Source: Durusdinium trenchii
Lineage: Eukaryota > Sar > Dinophyceae > Suessiales > Symbiodiniaceae
Assembly (NCBI GenBank): GCA_963970005.1
Contig: CAXAMN010022917.1
Location: 2,003,702 to 2,067,701 of the forward strand
Length of the DNA stretch: 64,000 bases
Direction of reading: 5' to 3'
The notes under the pieces are model-generated. The model worked only from the letters and a program-made list of their open reading frames with translations. It was not told the DNA's origin and ran no database searches. Shown in pieces: positions 11,515 through 23,700 of the stretch (position 1 is the stretch's first letter; each line of letters begins with the position of its first letter). A program made the position numbers and the translations under genes.

Positions 11515-12262
11515 GTGTGGCGCTGTATCATTGGGCTGAAGGTTCCGGAAGGCACGTGGGGGCCGCTTATGGGCCGACGGTCGGACGACCGTGCCTTGCC
11601 CCGAGCTTTGGACGGGGAGGATACAGCCGCACTGTTCCTGCTTTAAGTGCCAGACTTGGCAGATCTCTTGGGCTTGAGGGCCAAATTCTGACCTCGCCTA
11701 GTGAGATGGAAAGACAAAAGACGTGCCGGCATCCCCTCTATGCTGATGATGTGGCACATGGCGAAGCCATGGATTTTTGTGGCGAAATGGGGTGCCGATT
11801 CACGCCAATGGTGAACATGGCTTGTGGGACTTCTAAGATGTGTGTGAACTGATCAGGTGCCATCGCGTGAGACTGGACAAGGCCGCATCAAATGGAATCC
11901 TTAAAGTGGCCTTCGGCTCAAGAGCCCACACATATCAAGACCGACTAGATCGTGAGGTGCTGGTCAGTCCCCAGGCCTGTGATTGGTTCAGGATTACATA
12001 TTCATCGCATTTTGCAGTAACATTATTCTCAGAAGCACAAGAAGCCATCCTGGACAAGAAGAAACAAAGGCATACAAAGGCATGTTTTTGTCACTGAACA
12101 TCACAGAAGTGGGCACCCAGAGAAAGTAGGTGACCTCCAACTCTGAGCATCTCAAAATATCTCAAACACCCCTGCTGCTTCGGTTAGAAGCCACGCTCCC
12201 AGAGCCTCCACCGGCGATGGAGCCATGGAGCCCCTCGCCGGTGCTTCGAGGCGCCCGGAGCG

Positions 12263-12288
12263 CGCCGCGCGGCTTTTCCCGCGCGGCG
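12263..12288. other. GC-rich perfect hairpin
   Basis: Ten-base arms, CGCCGCGCGG and its complement, surround the six-base loop CTTTTC. It sits in a short, very GC-rich segment (12210-12330) whose + frame is Pro/Ala/Arg-rich. A structured RNA or DNA element is possible; function unknown. Confidence 0.6.
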
Positions 12289-12344
12289 GCGCCACGGGCG
12301 CCACGCGCCAGTGGGGAGGCTCAGGAGTTGAGGATCATTTGAAG

Positions 12345-14799
12345 AGTTGGAGAGTTGAGAACGGATCTGAGACTGAAGTTCTATGTTCTCAACACCTCGA
12401 GAAGTTGAAGTTGAGACACTCTACACATCTCTAACACTCGGATTTTTTTGTTTGTCTAGTTGCTTGCAAGAACAAGCAAGCAATGAGCAAACAATTGGAC
12501 TCACGCAGAACGTGCAGTTTTGGTGAAGAGTCCGAGGAAAGGACGAATCTTTGGATTTTTTTGATCTCCCTGGTGTCAATGAGCAGTGATTCTGCAGTTT
12601 CTGCTAATGCATTCCCCTACCAAAGGTTTTGGCTGAGTCGCACGGCTTCAGAAGATGCCGAGGTCGCTTCGGGCGAGAATTTCATGCAACGCCCGTGTTG
12701 TCTGGACTTCTTGCTCGCATGTTGCAAAGGCCGAAACTGCCGCAGTGTCCCGGAAACATGGGCGCTCACGAGTTTTTAGAGGTTTCCTTCAGACTTGGGT
12801 GTGCATTGAAATAATATTGATTCCATCAATAATTCCCTGGAATAAGGGAAATAGACCAGTCTACCCAGCCAGGGCCAGGGTGTCTCCCTCTTACAATACA
12901 ATACAATACACACCAGGTCGTTGGTCGTCGAAGAAGCCGAGTCTCGGCCTTGCCGAGTCTCGAAGGACATGGCGCACAACGTTCTCCGCTTTCTCCGCCA
13001 CCAAGACGGAGGAAGCGCCACAAACGCAGCGCCTCGGTCACTGGAGCTAGTGCATCATTTTGCCAAAGAGGACCAAATGAATTATTGGTGATTGGAGGTG
13101 AAAGCTGCTTGTGCGTCCTTGGGATGGGTCGGGGTGAACTATATATATATAGTTACATATATAGTTATATATAGTTATATATAATTTATATATAAGTTAT
13201 CATTTACATATTTTATATACATTGTAATGTATTATTGTAATACCTTGTATACATTTGGAAACATGGGGCAAGGAGCACCTGCCCCCAAACCCATCTGCCG
13301 ATCCTTCTACCGTCCATGGCCTCGAGCTGGATGTGCCTGCGGTAGTGGCAATGATATGGATCCTTTGGTGAGACCTTTCACACTCGGATATGTCATGTTG
13401 GGTACGACGTGTTATTTTGTTTTATTTTTAATTTTTTGTAAAGGTCCTGGAGACTGAGCCCGAGATGACATTTGTAACTCATTGACCCATTCTTGTTTTG
13501 CTTTGAGATTCATCACATTCTTGGACAGTTGGGTGGTCACTGTCATCACCTGGAACATGTCATCAATCTTAGCAAGTCCCTCGAAAGCAGCTCACTCCGC
13601 GGGATGACGTTACTCGTGACATAATGGTGTGACTGGGCGAGCGAGGTCACAGCTCGCACAAAGCTTGGACGAGCTTCAGAGGAGCGGAAGAACGACACGG
13701 CCGTCGTTACCGTCAGAGCAGTGACCCCGTCGATTCAAAAGTGAGAACGCAAGCTACCAGACTGATGCTGACTGTGACCAATTTGTGTGTGTGAGGAGGA
13801 CCGACTTGGTCTTGGCCCAGTCAGGCAGCTGCTGTGTGTGGCGAGTTGGTTGGTTGGTTGGTTGGTTTGAACCAATGACTTATTGACCAATCAATGGTTT
13901 GCCCTCAACATATAGATTCAGATGAAGAAACGAATGGTCATAAGCCTACATGAGGATCAAAAGCAGATGGTTGTTTCCTCCAAAAAGCCGTCAACCTCAG
14001 ATGCGTGCTTGTTTCTACTTCCTTTGTTTCTTTTCGACACCTGGGACAGCCTGAGCAATTTGTAAGATCAGAGTCTGTGCACTTGCACATCCACAATCGA
14101 AAGGACACAGCGACAATCATAGAGATTTGGATGACCAAACTATGCACCAACCATTGGTTGGGGTCGTTTCTCATCGTGTCTCACATGTTGCTACTTCAAA
14201 CGTGGAAGGCTTTGGGACTGAAGACTTCGAGGTGTGGCATCGGCCTGTGAAAAGAACGATCAGAAAAGGGCGAAAAAGCGAACCGAGGGAAATTGCTTTG
14301 GCTCCCACTAGCGATGGCCTCCAACCAAATGGCTTTGGCTCAGAAAGCGAACAATTCGGGAATAGTCCCCTCGAACACTTCCACGTGTTGTTGGTGGAAG
14401 GGCTTTGAGTCTCGACTGGTAGGGGTTGACCGAACATCTGGGCTGAGAATGGCCGTTCGGCACTCGTGAAGTTCTCATATGCTTCTGCGGTTGAACATGG
14501 GAATCTGGGGGAGAACTTCTCACCTTGAGATACTGGCTCAGTTTACCAAGGTAATGTTGAAAGACTTGATCAGATATCCATTATATAAATGGGCCTGAGT
14601 TGAATCGAGGGAGGCTTGCAGCCAATTTGTGAATCGTTTATCCTCCCTTCTACGAACGCTTTGGTGGAAGCAAGACAGCTTACATCAAAGGCTTGCACAA
14701 ATCCAGACACAAAAACACGGGTCACAACAGTCACAAAGGACACAAACAATGAGGTGCCGTTCTCTTTGCAAGCGTTCCATCTGCCATGCATGTGACCTC
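12345..14799. other. exon-like fragments and AT repeat
   Basis: Short open frames occur, for example 13263-13457 (+) with a hydrophobic C-terminal segment (VMLGTTCYFVLFLIF). An AT microsatellite occupies 13138-13205, and TTGG units occupy 13846-13866. No gene could be confirmed. Upstream exons of the release-factor gene may lie near the right edge. Confidence 0.4.
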
Positions 14800-17700
14800 C
14801 CACGTCCGATGACGCCTGAGGCGGAGGCCAAAGAGATCCGCGAGGAAGCTGCGAAGCCTGACTTGTGGAATGATGCTGCGGGTGCGCTTGGCCCTTAAGA
14901 CTGCACCCGGTGCAACCAGCCGAACTGGTAGGGAGGGGTCGATTTGTGGACAGATGTAGAAATGCAGAAAGCATGACAAAGTTTCGTCGGCTGACTAGAA
15001 CAACCAGGCAAAGCCTTTCCTAGACTTCTAGATGCGCATTTCGTGGATTTCGGGCCCAAGAGTTGTCTTGCGCCTGAGGCAGGCTGTTATAGCCAAGCTT
15101 CAGCGCCATGTCCCCAGTTGCAACCGTCCAGAGGGGAACTAGTTTGGCCTGGATCTGGCTGGATGAGGCCGAGGCCTGACCTGTACGAATGCCAAACTGG
15201 TCCAACCCATTGAATCAAGATCACAAGTGCGGGTGGTCAGTGGTTCCTTGATTCCCACATCTCAGGTGTACCGCTGGTCCTTCAGTCTTCCGCAGTAGCT
15301 TTGAAGGGCTAGCAAGCTTGTGCAAATAGATGGAAACAGGGCCTTTGGCTTGCTTCCCTGATGGATGTCGTTTTTTTCATACAAGTATAGCGTGGACAAG
15401 GGCCTAGATGTTGTTTCATTCAGTGATATTTCGTGGAAGTACCCAGCGAGCTGGCTTCATTTCTTGGCAGAAGAGATCAAACAGATCTGATCTAAGCAGC
15501 ATCCAATGACCGTTCATTGTCATCAATTACCACTAGGATTGGAGCTTTTGGACAGTTTGGTTTTCGTTGGACCAAACTTCAACCCTGCACTGGTTGGGCG
15601 CCTGCCAGTGGAGTAGGTGCAGCATGGCAGCATGATGGCGACATCTACTGTTGACTGGTAAGTCATGAAGCAAGGAGAGAGATTACTCAAAAACCACCTA
15701 ACACAGACCTCCAATGATAACCATCAATCACCTTTTGCTCCCTTCCTGCATTGGCTGGCTGAACCGAGAGACCGGCTCGACCCAGATCCTTCGCCAGGTC
15801 TGGAGGCTGTGGAGAAACGCGCTGCGGCCTACCGGAGCATTGCTGAGGAGGTGCAGTGGAACAAGCGAAGCAAGCTCACCGGGGTGATGGATGGGTTCCT
15901 CCGAAGGACTAACAGTTAATCTGCAATGAACTTGGAAAACATTATCAAGCTGCAAGCTATGTCAAACTCATCGTTTGCTCCTTGGAAGAGTGAACGTGAT
16001 GAGGTTTAGTCAGTCTGACAGGTTTTGTAGATTTGCTCATTGTTGGTGCATCGAAGTGTAGTAGGCATTGCTTTGGGATCTTCAGCAGAGGTGTTGTGCA
16101 GACTAAGGGTGACTAGGGCATACAGTACCGTTCTATAACATCAAGACATGCACCGAAAAGCTCGCAGACATCTACCTCTAGGGTTAGAGTCGCCACCCTG
16201 GAGCCCTCCAAAACCCAGGTGCAAACAGCCTTGGAGTCGCCACCTGAGCAAAGCCTGGTGGATGACCGGCGCCCTACGCGCCACGTCCTGAGGTTGGCCG
16301 AGGAAGCTGAGAATGCGGGTGACCTCGATGAGTCTGCCATGCTGCGGGATGAGGCGGATGAGGTTCTTCCGTCCACGTGAGACAGCCTGGTGCAACGACA
16401 TCTCGGGTCCAAAATTCAAACAAGTTGTTTCAGGACTTAGCCCTCGATCAAGTCATCAACCAGAATGAACCAGCAACGGTTTGCCCAACAGCTCCGTGCC
16501 GCCACGTTCCTCCCGCTCTTCGGAGGCCTCGATGGCCTTGCAGCGATGGGACTCCGAGGTCTCCCAAGCGGAGGCGGTGCGTCGTTCGGCGGTGTGGATT
16601 GGACATAACCGGTCCGTCGTTTAGGTGGGAACGGGCGTTCGTTTTTTGTTTGGACGAAGGAAGGACCACCCCCCTAAAAGGTTCTTGAAGGTAACTCAAG
16701 GTTCCCCAGAAGGAATATGTGCCAAGCTGGATCCCGAGTTGGACAGAAGATGTGCACCGAATATCACCGAATTATGTGAATATATAGGTGAACATATGTG
16801 AACATGCTCGGGGACTTAATATGACTTAATTGTTTTGCTCAAGATTCGTGGACCTCAGAGGTCGATCCTAAGGTCAACCCTCAGAGGTGGATCCTATGCC
16901 CTTCCCGGCGAGACTGGTTTTTCGATGTCATCGAGTGGGAAAGAAATGGAAAACAGTTGAAAAAGGGACTTCGTGTCGTAGGTAGAATCTGCAGAACTGA
17001 TGAAAGGGATCCCTGAAAAGAACTCAAAGACTGCAACACACTGATAGGAATTATATGGGCTTATCATGACTTATCAACTACCGATCGCCGATACCTCTTC
17101 GATTTTGTCCCTGCTCACATCACAAATCACTGAACTTCTCCTTGCCATGGTGCACGATCATGAACGACAGTCGGCCGGTAGGTGCCTGGTAGGCCGGCAT
17201 GTTCAAGCACATCGATGCACATCGTTTGCCACAATCCTGTTCTTCTGAAACTCAAGGTCTGCGATCCCCGTGCCCACAACCCCATTTTTAACATGGTGTG
17301 CTTCGCGATTTCACCGTTTGAATGAAGCTGCCTACCTGGATCCTTCCCCGGAAGCCAGGTGGAGATGATGATGGGTGGGCACTATGATGGCAACAGTTGC
17401 CAGCATGCAGCTGAGATGAGATTCAAGACTTATGCTCACATCGTGGAGTGAAATGACATCTTCGTTGCAGGATTGTCCTCGGGCTGTGCGCGAGCATGTA
17501 AGTTACACACCTTGGCCATGATGTTTCCAAGTTGGCCATCGCTACTACTTGTAGGACTAGGGGGAGGCCATCGCTATTCGAAACCAAAGAAGAGAGACAT
17601 CGCCATGCAGTGCACGTTGAGCGACCACCGGCTAACCACCTGACGGGCGCTTCATCTTGAGGATCAACATCTTTGCTGGCGCTGGTGGCGATGAAGCATG

Positions 17701-20700
17701 TGATTGGGTTTGCATGCTGGAGCTTCTGCCTCGGCATGCCTCAGCTGTCAGATGTATGCATGGTATATCATGGTATGCTATGCTATGCGCATGGTATATT
17801 ATGGTATGCATGATGTTTGCGTCGCATGGAGTCCATCTCAGGCGCATGTACACGAACTATGCTCAGCAAAAAGGCTGGTCAGCCAAACGCGTGGGCTTCA
17901 CTGAAGGCGGGGGCTGGGGGGGAAGGAAGGACGGCGACGGCGAAGGAAGGTGCGAAAACGTGGGCATGAAACATCATGATCATCATGAAACGCGTTCCTC
18001 ACCAAACGGTTTGCTGTGATTTTTAGGGAGTTGGCTCAGAGAAGGTTACCCTCATTGAACCTCCAGTCAAGCGCCATCGACTTTGGAGCATGAGGGTTTC
18101 GAACGATTCTCTGGATGTGAAGAGGCCACGTCCGTGGCAGAGTGCCATCCTGCCCGTGGCCACAGGTGACAACATTGGCCTCAAGAGTCCCGACCTCAAG
18201 ATCCGGGCACCGGACCGGGCAGGGCTGTTCACGACGGTGGGACGGTGGGATGGTGGGACGGACGCAGAGCACGGTGGGACGGTGGCACGGTGGGCGGTCC
18301 AAACCGGGAGCCCTGAGATTGACGTCTTATTCTGTTCACCAGGGTCCCCTGGTTTTGACCAATCTGGCTGATGGCGGTGTAGATCTTTGCAGACATGATT
18401 CACAATGGAGCGTACTGAGCTGGCAAAAGCCGCTAGTCGCTAGTCATCTTCTGGAAGATCTTGGCTTTTGGCTTCCGGGGTCGAAGAATGAGGGTATTTG
18501 ATGGTATTTGTTGCTTGGATGGTGACTGTCCCTGGTTTGCAGTTTGCAAGTCAATTGGACCGAACGCGAGTGTGATGGCGTTGGAAGATTTGTGGAAAGG
18601 TGACCGCGTACCAGGCGTGTTACTCATGGGGTGTGACCTCTAACCATTCCAGGCGTGGACATGGAAGTTACAGGCACGGCAGGGTACAAAAGCTGCAGTG
18701 CTTGTCGAATAAAATCTATATATATATATAGAAAAATGATGTAAAGTGCTAGTTTTGAAATGTTTTGAATGCTTGCCCACCTTGCCAAGACACAGTTTGA
18801 TTTGAAGTAAGACACTTTGAACCATTGAGAGTAGCAAACAGCAATCATGAGTCGTTGTTGGTTTTTGTTGAGCGCTGTTTGGCCATTGGCGTTTATTGCC
18901 ATCGTTGATCTGGGGATATTTGAGGTTTTTCCAAACAGAACCCTCCAGTCCACTGGGAGATTCGTGGGGCCTCCTCAGCTTGGCGCTGGTCGAAAAAGCA
19001 CGGAAGGTGGATGGGTTCGGCATGATGTTTGGATCCATATTAAATATGTTAATGATGTTTGATCCACCCTAGATCTTCATTTCTGGAGGAGACTACGCTT
19101 TTGGCATGATGCGGCGAGAGACTGGCACCCACAGGCGAGGTCGAAGTAGATGCTTTTCGGTTCCGGGGACTCACTCCACAGTGAGTTTCTTTGGGAAAAG
19201 CTGGAAGAGCAGAATCCAAGTAACCTAAAAAACCGTCGAGTTTCTCCTCGTGATGGTGAAAAAACGTGAAAAAGCACTGATCTCTTCCACACCAACTTGC
19301 GAATCGTCCGACGATCCTGCCCTCAAAGCCCTTCCGGGAACTGATCGGCCCCGTCAATCTCAGTGTTACTAGTAGCAAGAATGCTCCTAGTAGCGATGCC
19401 AGCAGCCCCTAATAGCGTCCTTGCTCCTAGTAGTAAGGCCAGGAGCCCCTAGTAGCTTCTTGCTACTAGTAGTAATGCCCCGTCTCTCCAGGCTGGTGCG
19501 GATTTGGAATGGCAGACGTCAGACCACCTTCGCGGGAGTGGAGGTAAGACCGATGGCCCGCTCCGTCGTTGATGGCGGATTTCTTATGGCGGAACCTGAT
19601 CGAGTGACGGAAGTGAAGTTCGTGAAGATCAGATGAAGATATTGAAGTTGTTGGACTTTACTGACTTGTAGGGAGTGAAGAGCGTGAAGTTTCGCCCCCC
19701 CCCGTCAGAGATTCCCTTTGGATCCAGCCACCCGAAAACGAGTCGCACCAGTCAGACATCTTTCCGACTTCGTTCCTAAGGGTCCTAAGGGTGTGGAGAC
19801 ATGGACTACACAAACTTTTGTCCAAGCAATGCAAAGGTATATTTCTCGCAGAACTATCAGCGATATCATCCGTATGATTTGAAAGCCTTGGTTCTTGAAC
19901 GCTTTGGTTCACCCATTATATATATATATAATACTTTCTGTCTTGTGAAGGCAGGCAGTGTCTTTCGATGTCTTTTGTTCCGGGCCATTTTGATGAGTGG
20001 CCGTGGCATGCAGCATAAGGCATAAGGATCATAAGGCGAGTGATTCCATAACGACAAACCCTTCCACTGTGGGTTTCATCGTTTCATTCGCCCTGGAGAT
20101 CCAAAGTTTTGCCACAGATCAGATGACCTCAGCAAGGGTGTTTTGAAACATGAAGAAACAGCTCCTTGTTTCACCTGGTGCGGTACTCTGCTCCCACTCG
20201 ACCCAGTGCCGGTAGACTGACCCGCTACCGTTGACGCTTTCCACCGACGCCGCGCGCGCCTCAGGTGGTACCACTCTTGCCCGACGACGCGGTCGACGCG
20301 CTGGAAATCGATCCCAAGGAGCTCACGTGATCTCTGCATGTTGGTCGTCCCACTCTTGGAGTCACATGCGGATATATAATCCTGGTCACCTTTTGGCTTA
20401 TAGAATGGGAGGGGTCAACCCCTCCCATAAAACGATTTATAGATACCAGGGGATAGGAGAATAGGAGGGGTGGGCCCTCCCATTTTTTTGAGAAAACGGG
20501 CTTGTTGCAGTGTGTGTACAAGTTTTTTTTGTACTTTTTGTCAGTTGATGTGACCTGCACTCATCCGATCCGTAGCCGTTTGATCATTAATTAGATCAAG
20601 ATGAGCGCTCCTGCTGGATTACCGATTACCGGGTCCATACAATGTCAGAAGATGTCCTGCCAAAATGGTAAGATGCAGCCCCCGGTATTCAATGAGAAGC

Positions 20701-23700
20701 ATGAGTGTTGGGAAGCACATTTGGTGTATTTCAGTAATTTTACTTGTGGGTTGCCCTTTGGGTCAATAACTTCACAGCTTTGGGACCTGGCAGGATCTGG
20801 GAAGCCTATAGGCCACCTTTTCTCTAAAACCTGGCAGTCCCCACACCTCATCTCTATAAAATGGCATGCCTTAACCCTCTTGCCACTGTATAAACAGGTC
20901 TGCTTGTAGACCTGTTGTGGAAATATGTCTACTGCCCGCAGGCTGAACATTGCCAGTGGCCAACATAGAGTTTGCGTGTTAATGTCACAGCATTGAGGCC
21001 CAGTCCAGCAGACTTGGCAGATCCCCGTAGGGCCTGGCAGCCCCCCAGCCCAAAAAAGTGGCCAACAATGATTCGGTATCTACTGTGTATAAACAGATCT
21101 ATTTGTGGGCTGCCTTTTGGATCAAGAAAATAACTTCAAAGCATTGGTGCCCAGCTCAGCAGACCTGGCAGGATCTGGAAAGCAAACCTTTTCTCTATAA
21201 AATGGCATGCCTTGACCTCCGCACCACTGTATAGAAACGTTTGCCTGTAGACTTGTTGTGAAAATTTTCCTAGGGCCCACAGCAGCATTTTTTTTTTGGC
21301 AGGGTGAACATTTTATGGCAGGGAGAGCCTTTGTGGCAGTCCAGCTGGGGTGCGATGGGAAACTGCAGTTGCGCTTGGGTAGCCTGCAGGCCCTGATTGG
21401 AATAGCTTCCAACCCACAAAAGAACAATCACCTGAGTAGCGCAGAAAAGTGAAGACAAAAAAGGATCCAATTTTGTACACATTTCGGAGACGCACAAAAT
21501 AACAGAAAAATGACATGGAACAAGATAAATCAAGCTTCAAAGACTCAAGAAAATTATAGCGCCCAGAAATCTTTTTTAATTAGAAAGCATGAAGCCTCAG
21601 AAGTGATTGAAATTCAATGAAAACCATAGCCAAACAATAGAAAAATGACCTGCAGACTACTCATTTTATATAAACTCACTTGAGGTAGATTTTTCAATTT
21701 ATACACGTGTGAGGGGTTGGGTCCCCCATTTTATTTTTATAGAATGGGTAGAAGGACCCCACCTGGTGAAAGGTATGCGGGATGATACATATATATATAT
21801 ATATAGATATATATACTCAATAATATATACAAATATATTATATACATTTGTTCAATATTGTCTATTCATTTTTTTTGGGGGGTTGCTATTTGATGCCCGG
21901 GGGTGTGTCTCAGTTGGGGATTTGGGAAGTTCAGACCAGTAGATTGACTGGCAATCCATTCATTTTGAGACAGGCGCACATGTAGACAATGTTTTGGACT
22001 GGTTTGCAGATGATAGAGTGGTTGAGCTTGCAACTTGCAACTGTGAAGTTCCTCTACTCGCTCAAAAATAGTCACAACTCGACCAAACACAGTTCTTTTT
22101 CATCTGGCTTCGTCGCGCAAGTGGAAGCGATGCAGTTGTAGCGCGTTTTCGACCACGCCAGGTGGCACACCTTTCGATCAGGTGGCAAGGGTGGCCAGAA
22201 TGTGAACAAAGTTGAGACAGGCCGGGAGGGTGACAGATGTGACAGGTACACTTTGCGGCGCGAGCCGAAACGTGCCATATTGCATCAATTGTTTACTTTT
22301 GGGGTGGCCGAACCGCATTTGACTGTTTGAACTTCCTGGCTCAAGGAATATCAAGGAACTCCTCGGATTCCAATTGCTATACTTGATTGAAGCCTCCTTT
22401 GCTTCTTCCACCAAGCCTAAATGAGGCTTTGTGGAACAGTGAACTTTTTCAACATTGAGAAAGGCTATGGCTTCATAAAGCAGGCCAGCGGGGAGGACAT
22501 TTTTGTCTATTGCGCAGCCATCATTGGAGGTGACAAGCTGGCGCGAAATGATCATGTCGAATACGAGGTTGCATATGACAAAGGAATTGGTAAGCGCCAG
22601 GCCGTTTGTGGCCGCTTAACAGATCCGTCCATGAAGGCTTCATTTGACCCAGCTCCCGAGCCGCAGGAATCGAAAGTCAATACAATCGAGATGGATGACA
22701 TGTGGCAAATGGAGGTGCTCGATGAGAGCGAAGACGAGGCCTTTGAGGCCAGTGACCAAAGCTCTGAGCTCGAGCAAGAAGATGAAGCAGAAGAAGCCAC
22801 GGTATCCCCTGAGAACAGGAAGATGGTGTCGCTATCAGAGGTGTTTCTCACCCACAACGCCATATCCTGCAGATTCAGAACGGGCAGATTGTTTGATGAG
22901 GTGATTGAGGACATTTGCTCGAGCGAGATGGCTTTTGATGACTTCCCGCCCATTGTTTGCACCCGGTGGAGCCAAAAGTGGTCATCAAAAACCGGCGCTT
23001 GTTCATAGCGCGGACCTTGGAGCGAATGCAAAAGCTGAAGCTGATCTCGATTGTTGAGATTCCATTTGACCACGCTTCTTTGCAGCAAGGCTGTGACGGA
23101 GTAGCTTCCAAATGGAATCGCCCACACTCAACAACCAATGAAAGCCGGTATGTGAAGGTGAAAAGCTCATTCTGGAGCTATCAGAGTGAGAATATGCTTC
23201 ACAAACTGCCGAGAAGACAAAGGGGAGGTGATGAAGCCATCATGAAGCCCGTTCTTTTGTCTCAGAAGGCAATGGCAGGGCGAGATTTGGGGGTGAAGCA
23301 AAGTGCCAAGCAAGTGAAGTGGCACTTGCAAGAAAGTCTGCCAACAACGATCATGGAGAAACTCGGTACGCGGTACGGAATCTCATACGAGGTTTCCATC
23401 CACCCGCAGGACCCCAGAGTTGGGGCAATCAAGCTAATTCCGCGAGGGAATTGCCCGCATGAGTACAAAATAGGCATCTCGCTGTTCAAAGAGGCTGTCG
23501 CACGAAGGTACCAGTTGAAAAGCGCCAGTACTGCTAGTTGTGTTTAGGCCTGGCAGGCACTGGGTGCACACTCCATCACTGAATCTCACGGGCATGCGTA
23601 TCCGCCCACCGCGCAAACACCAACGCTGTACTGCCGCCATCTGGATCATTGTGGTGATGGCGTCAAAAAGACAAGTCTTGCCTGCTGCATCCTCATGCTT

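Noticed and set aside
22552-23127. 191-codon reverse-strand frame
   Set aside because: It is the antisense shadow of the cold-shock/ParB-like gene, whose + strand motifs are clear.
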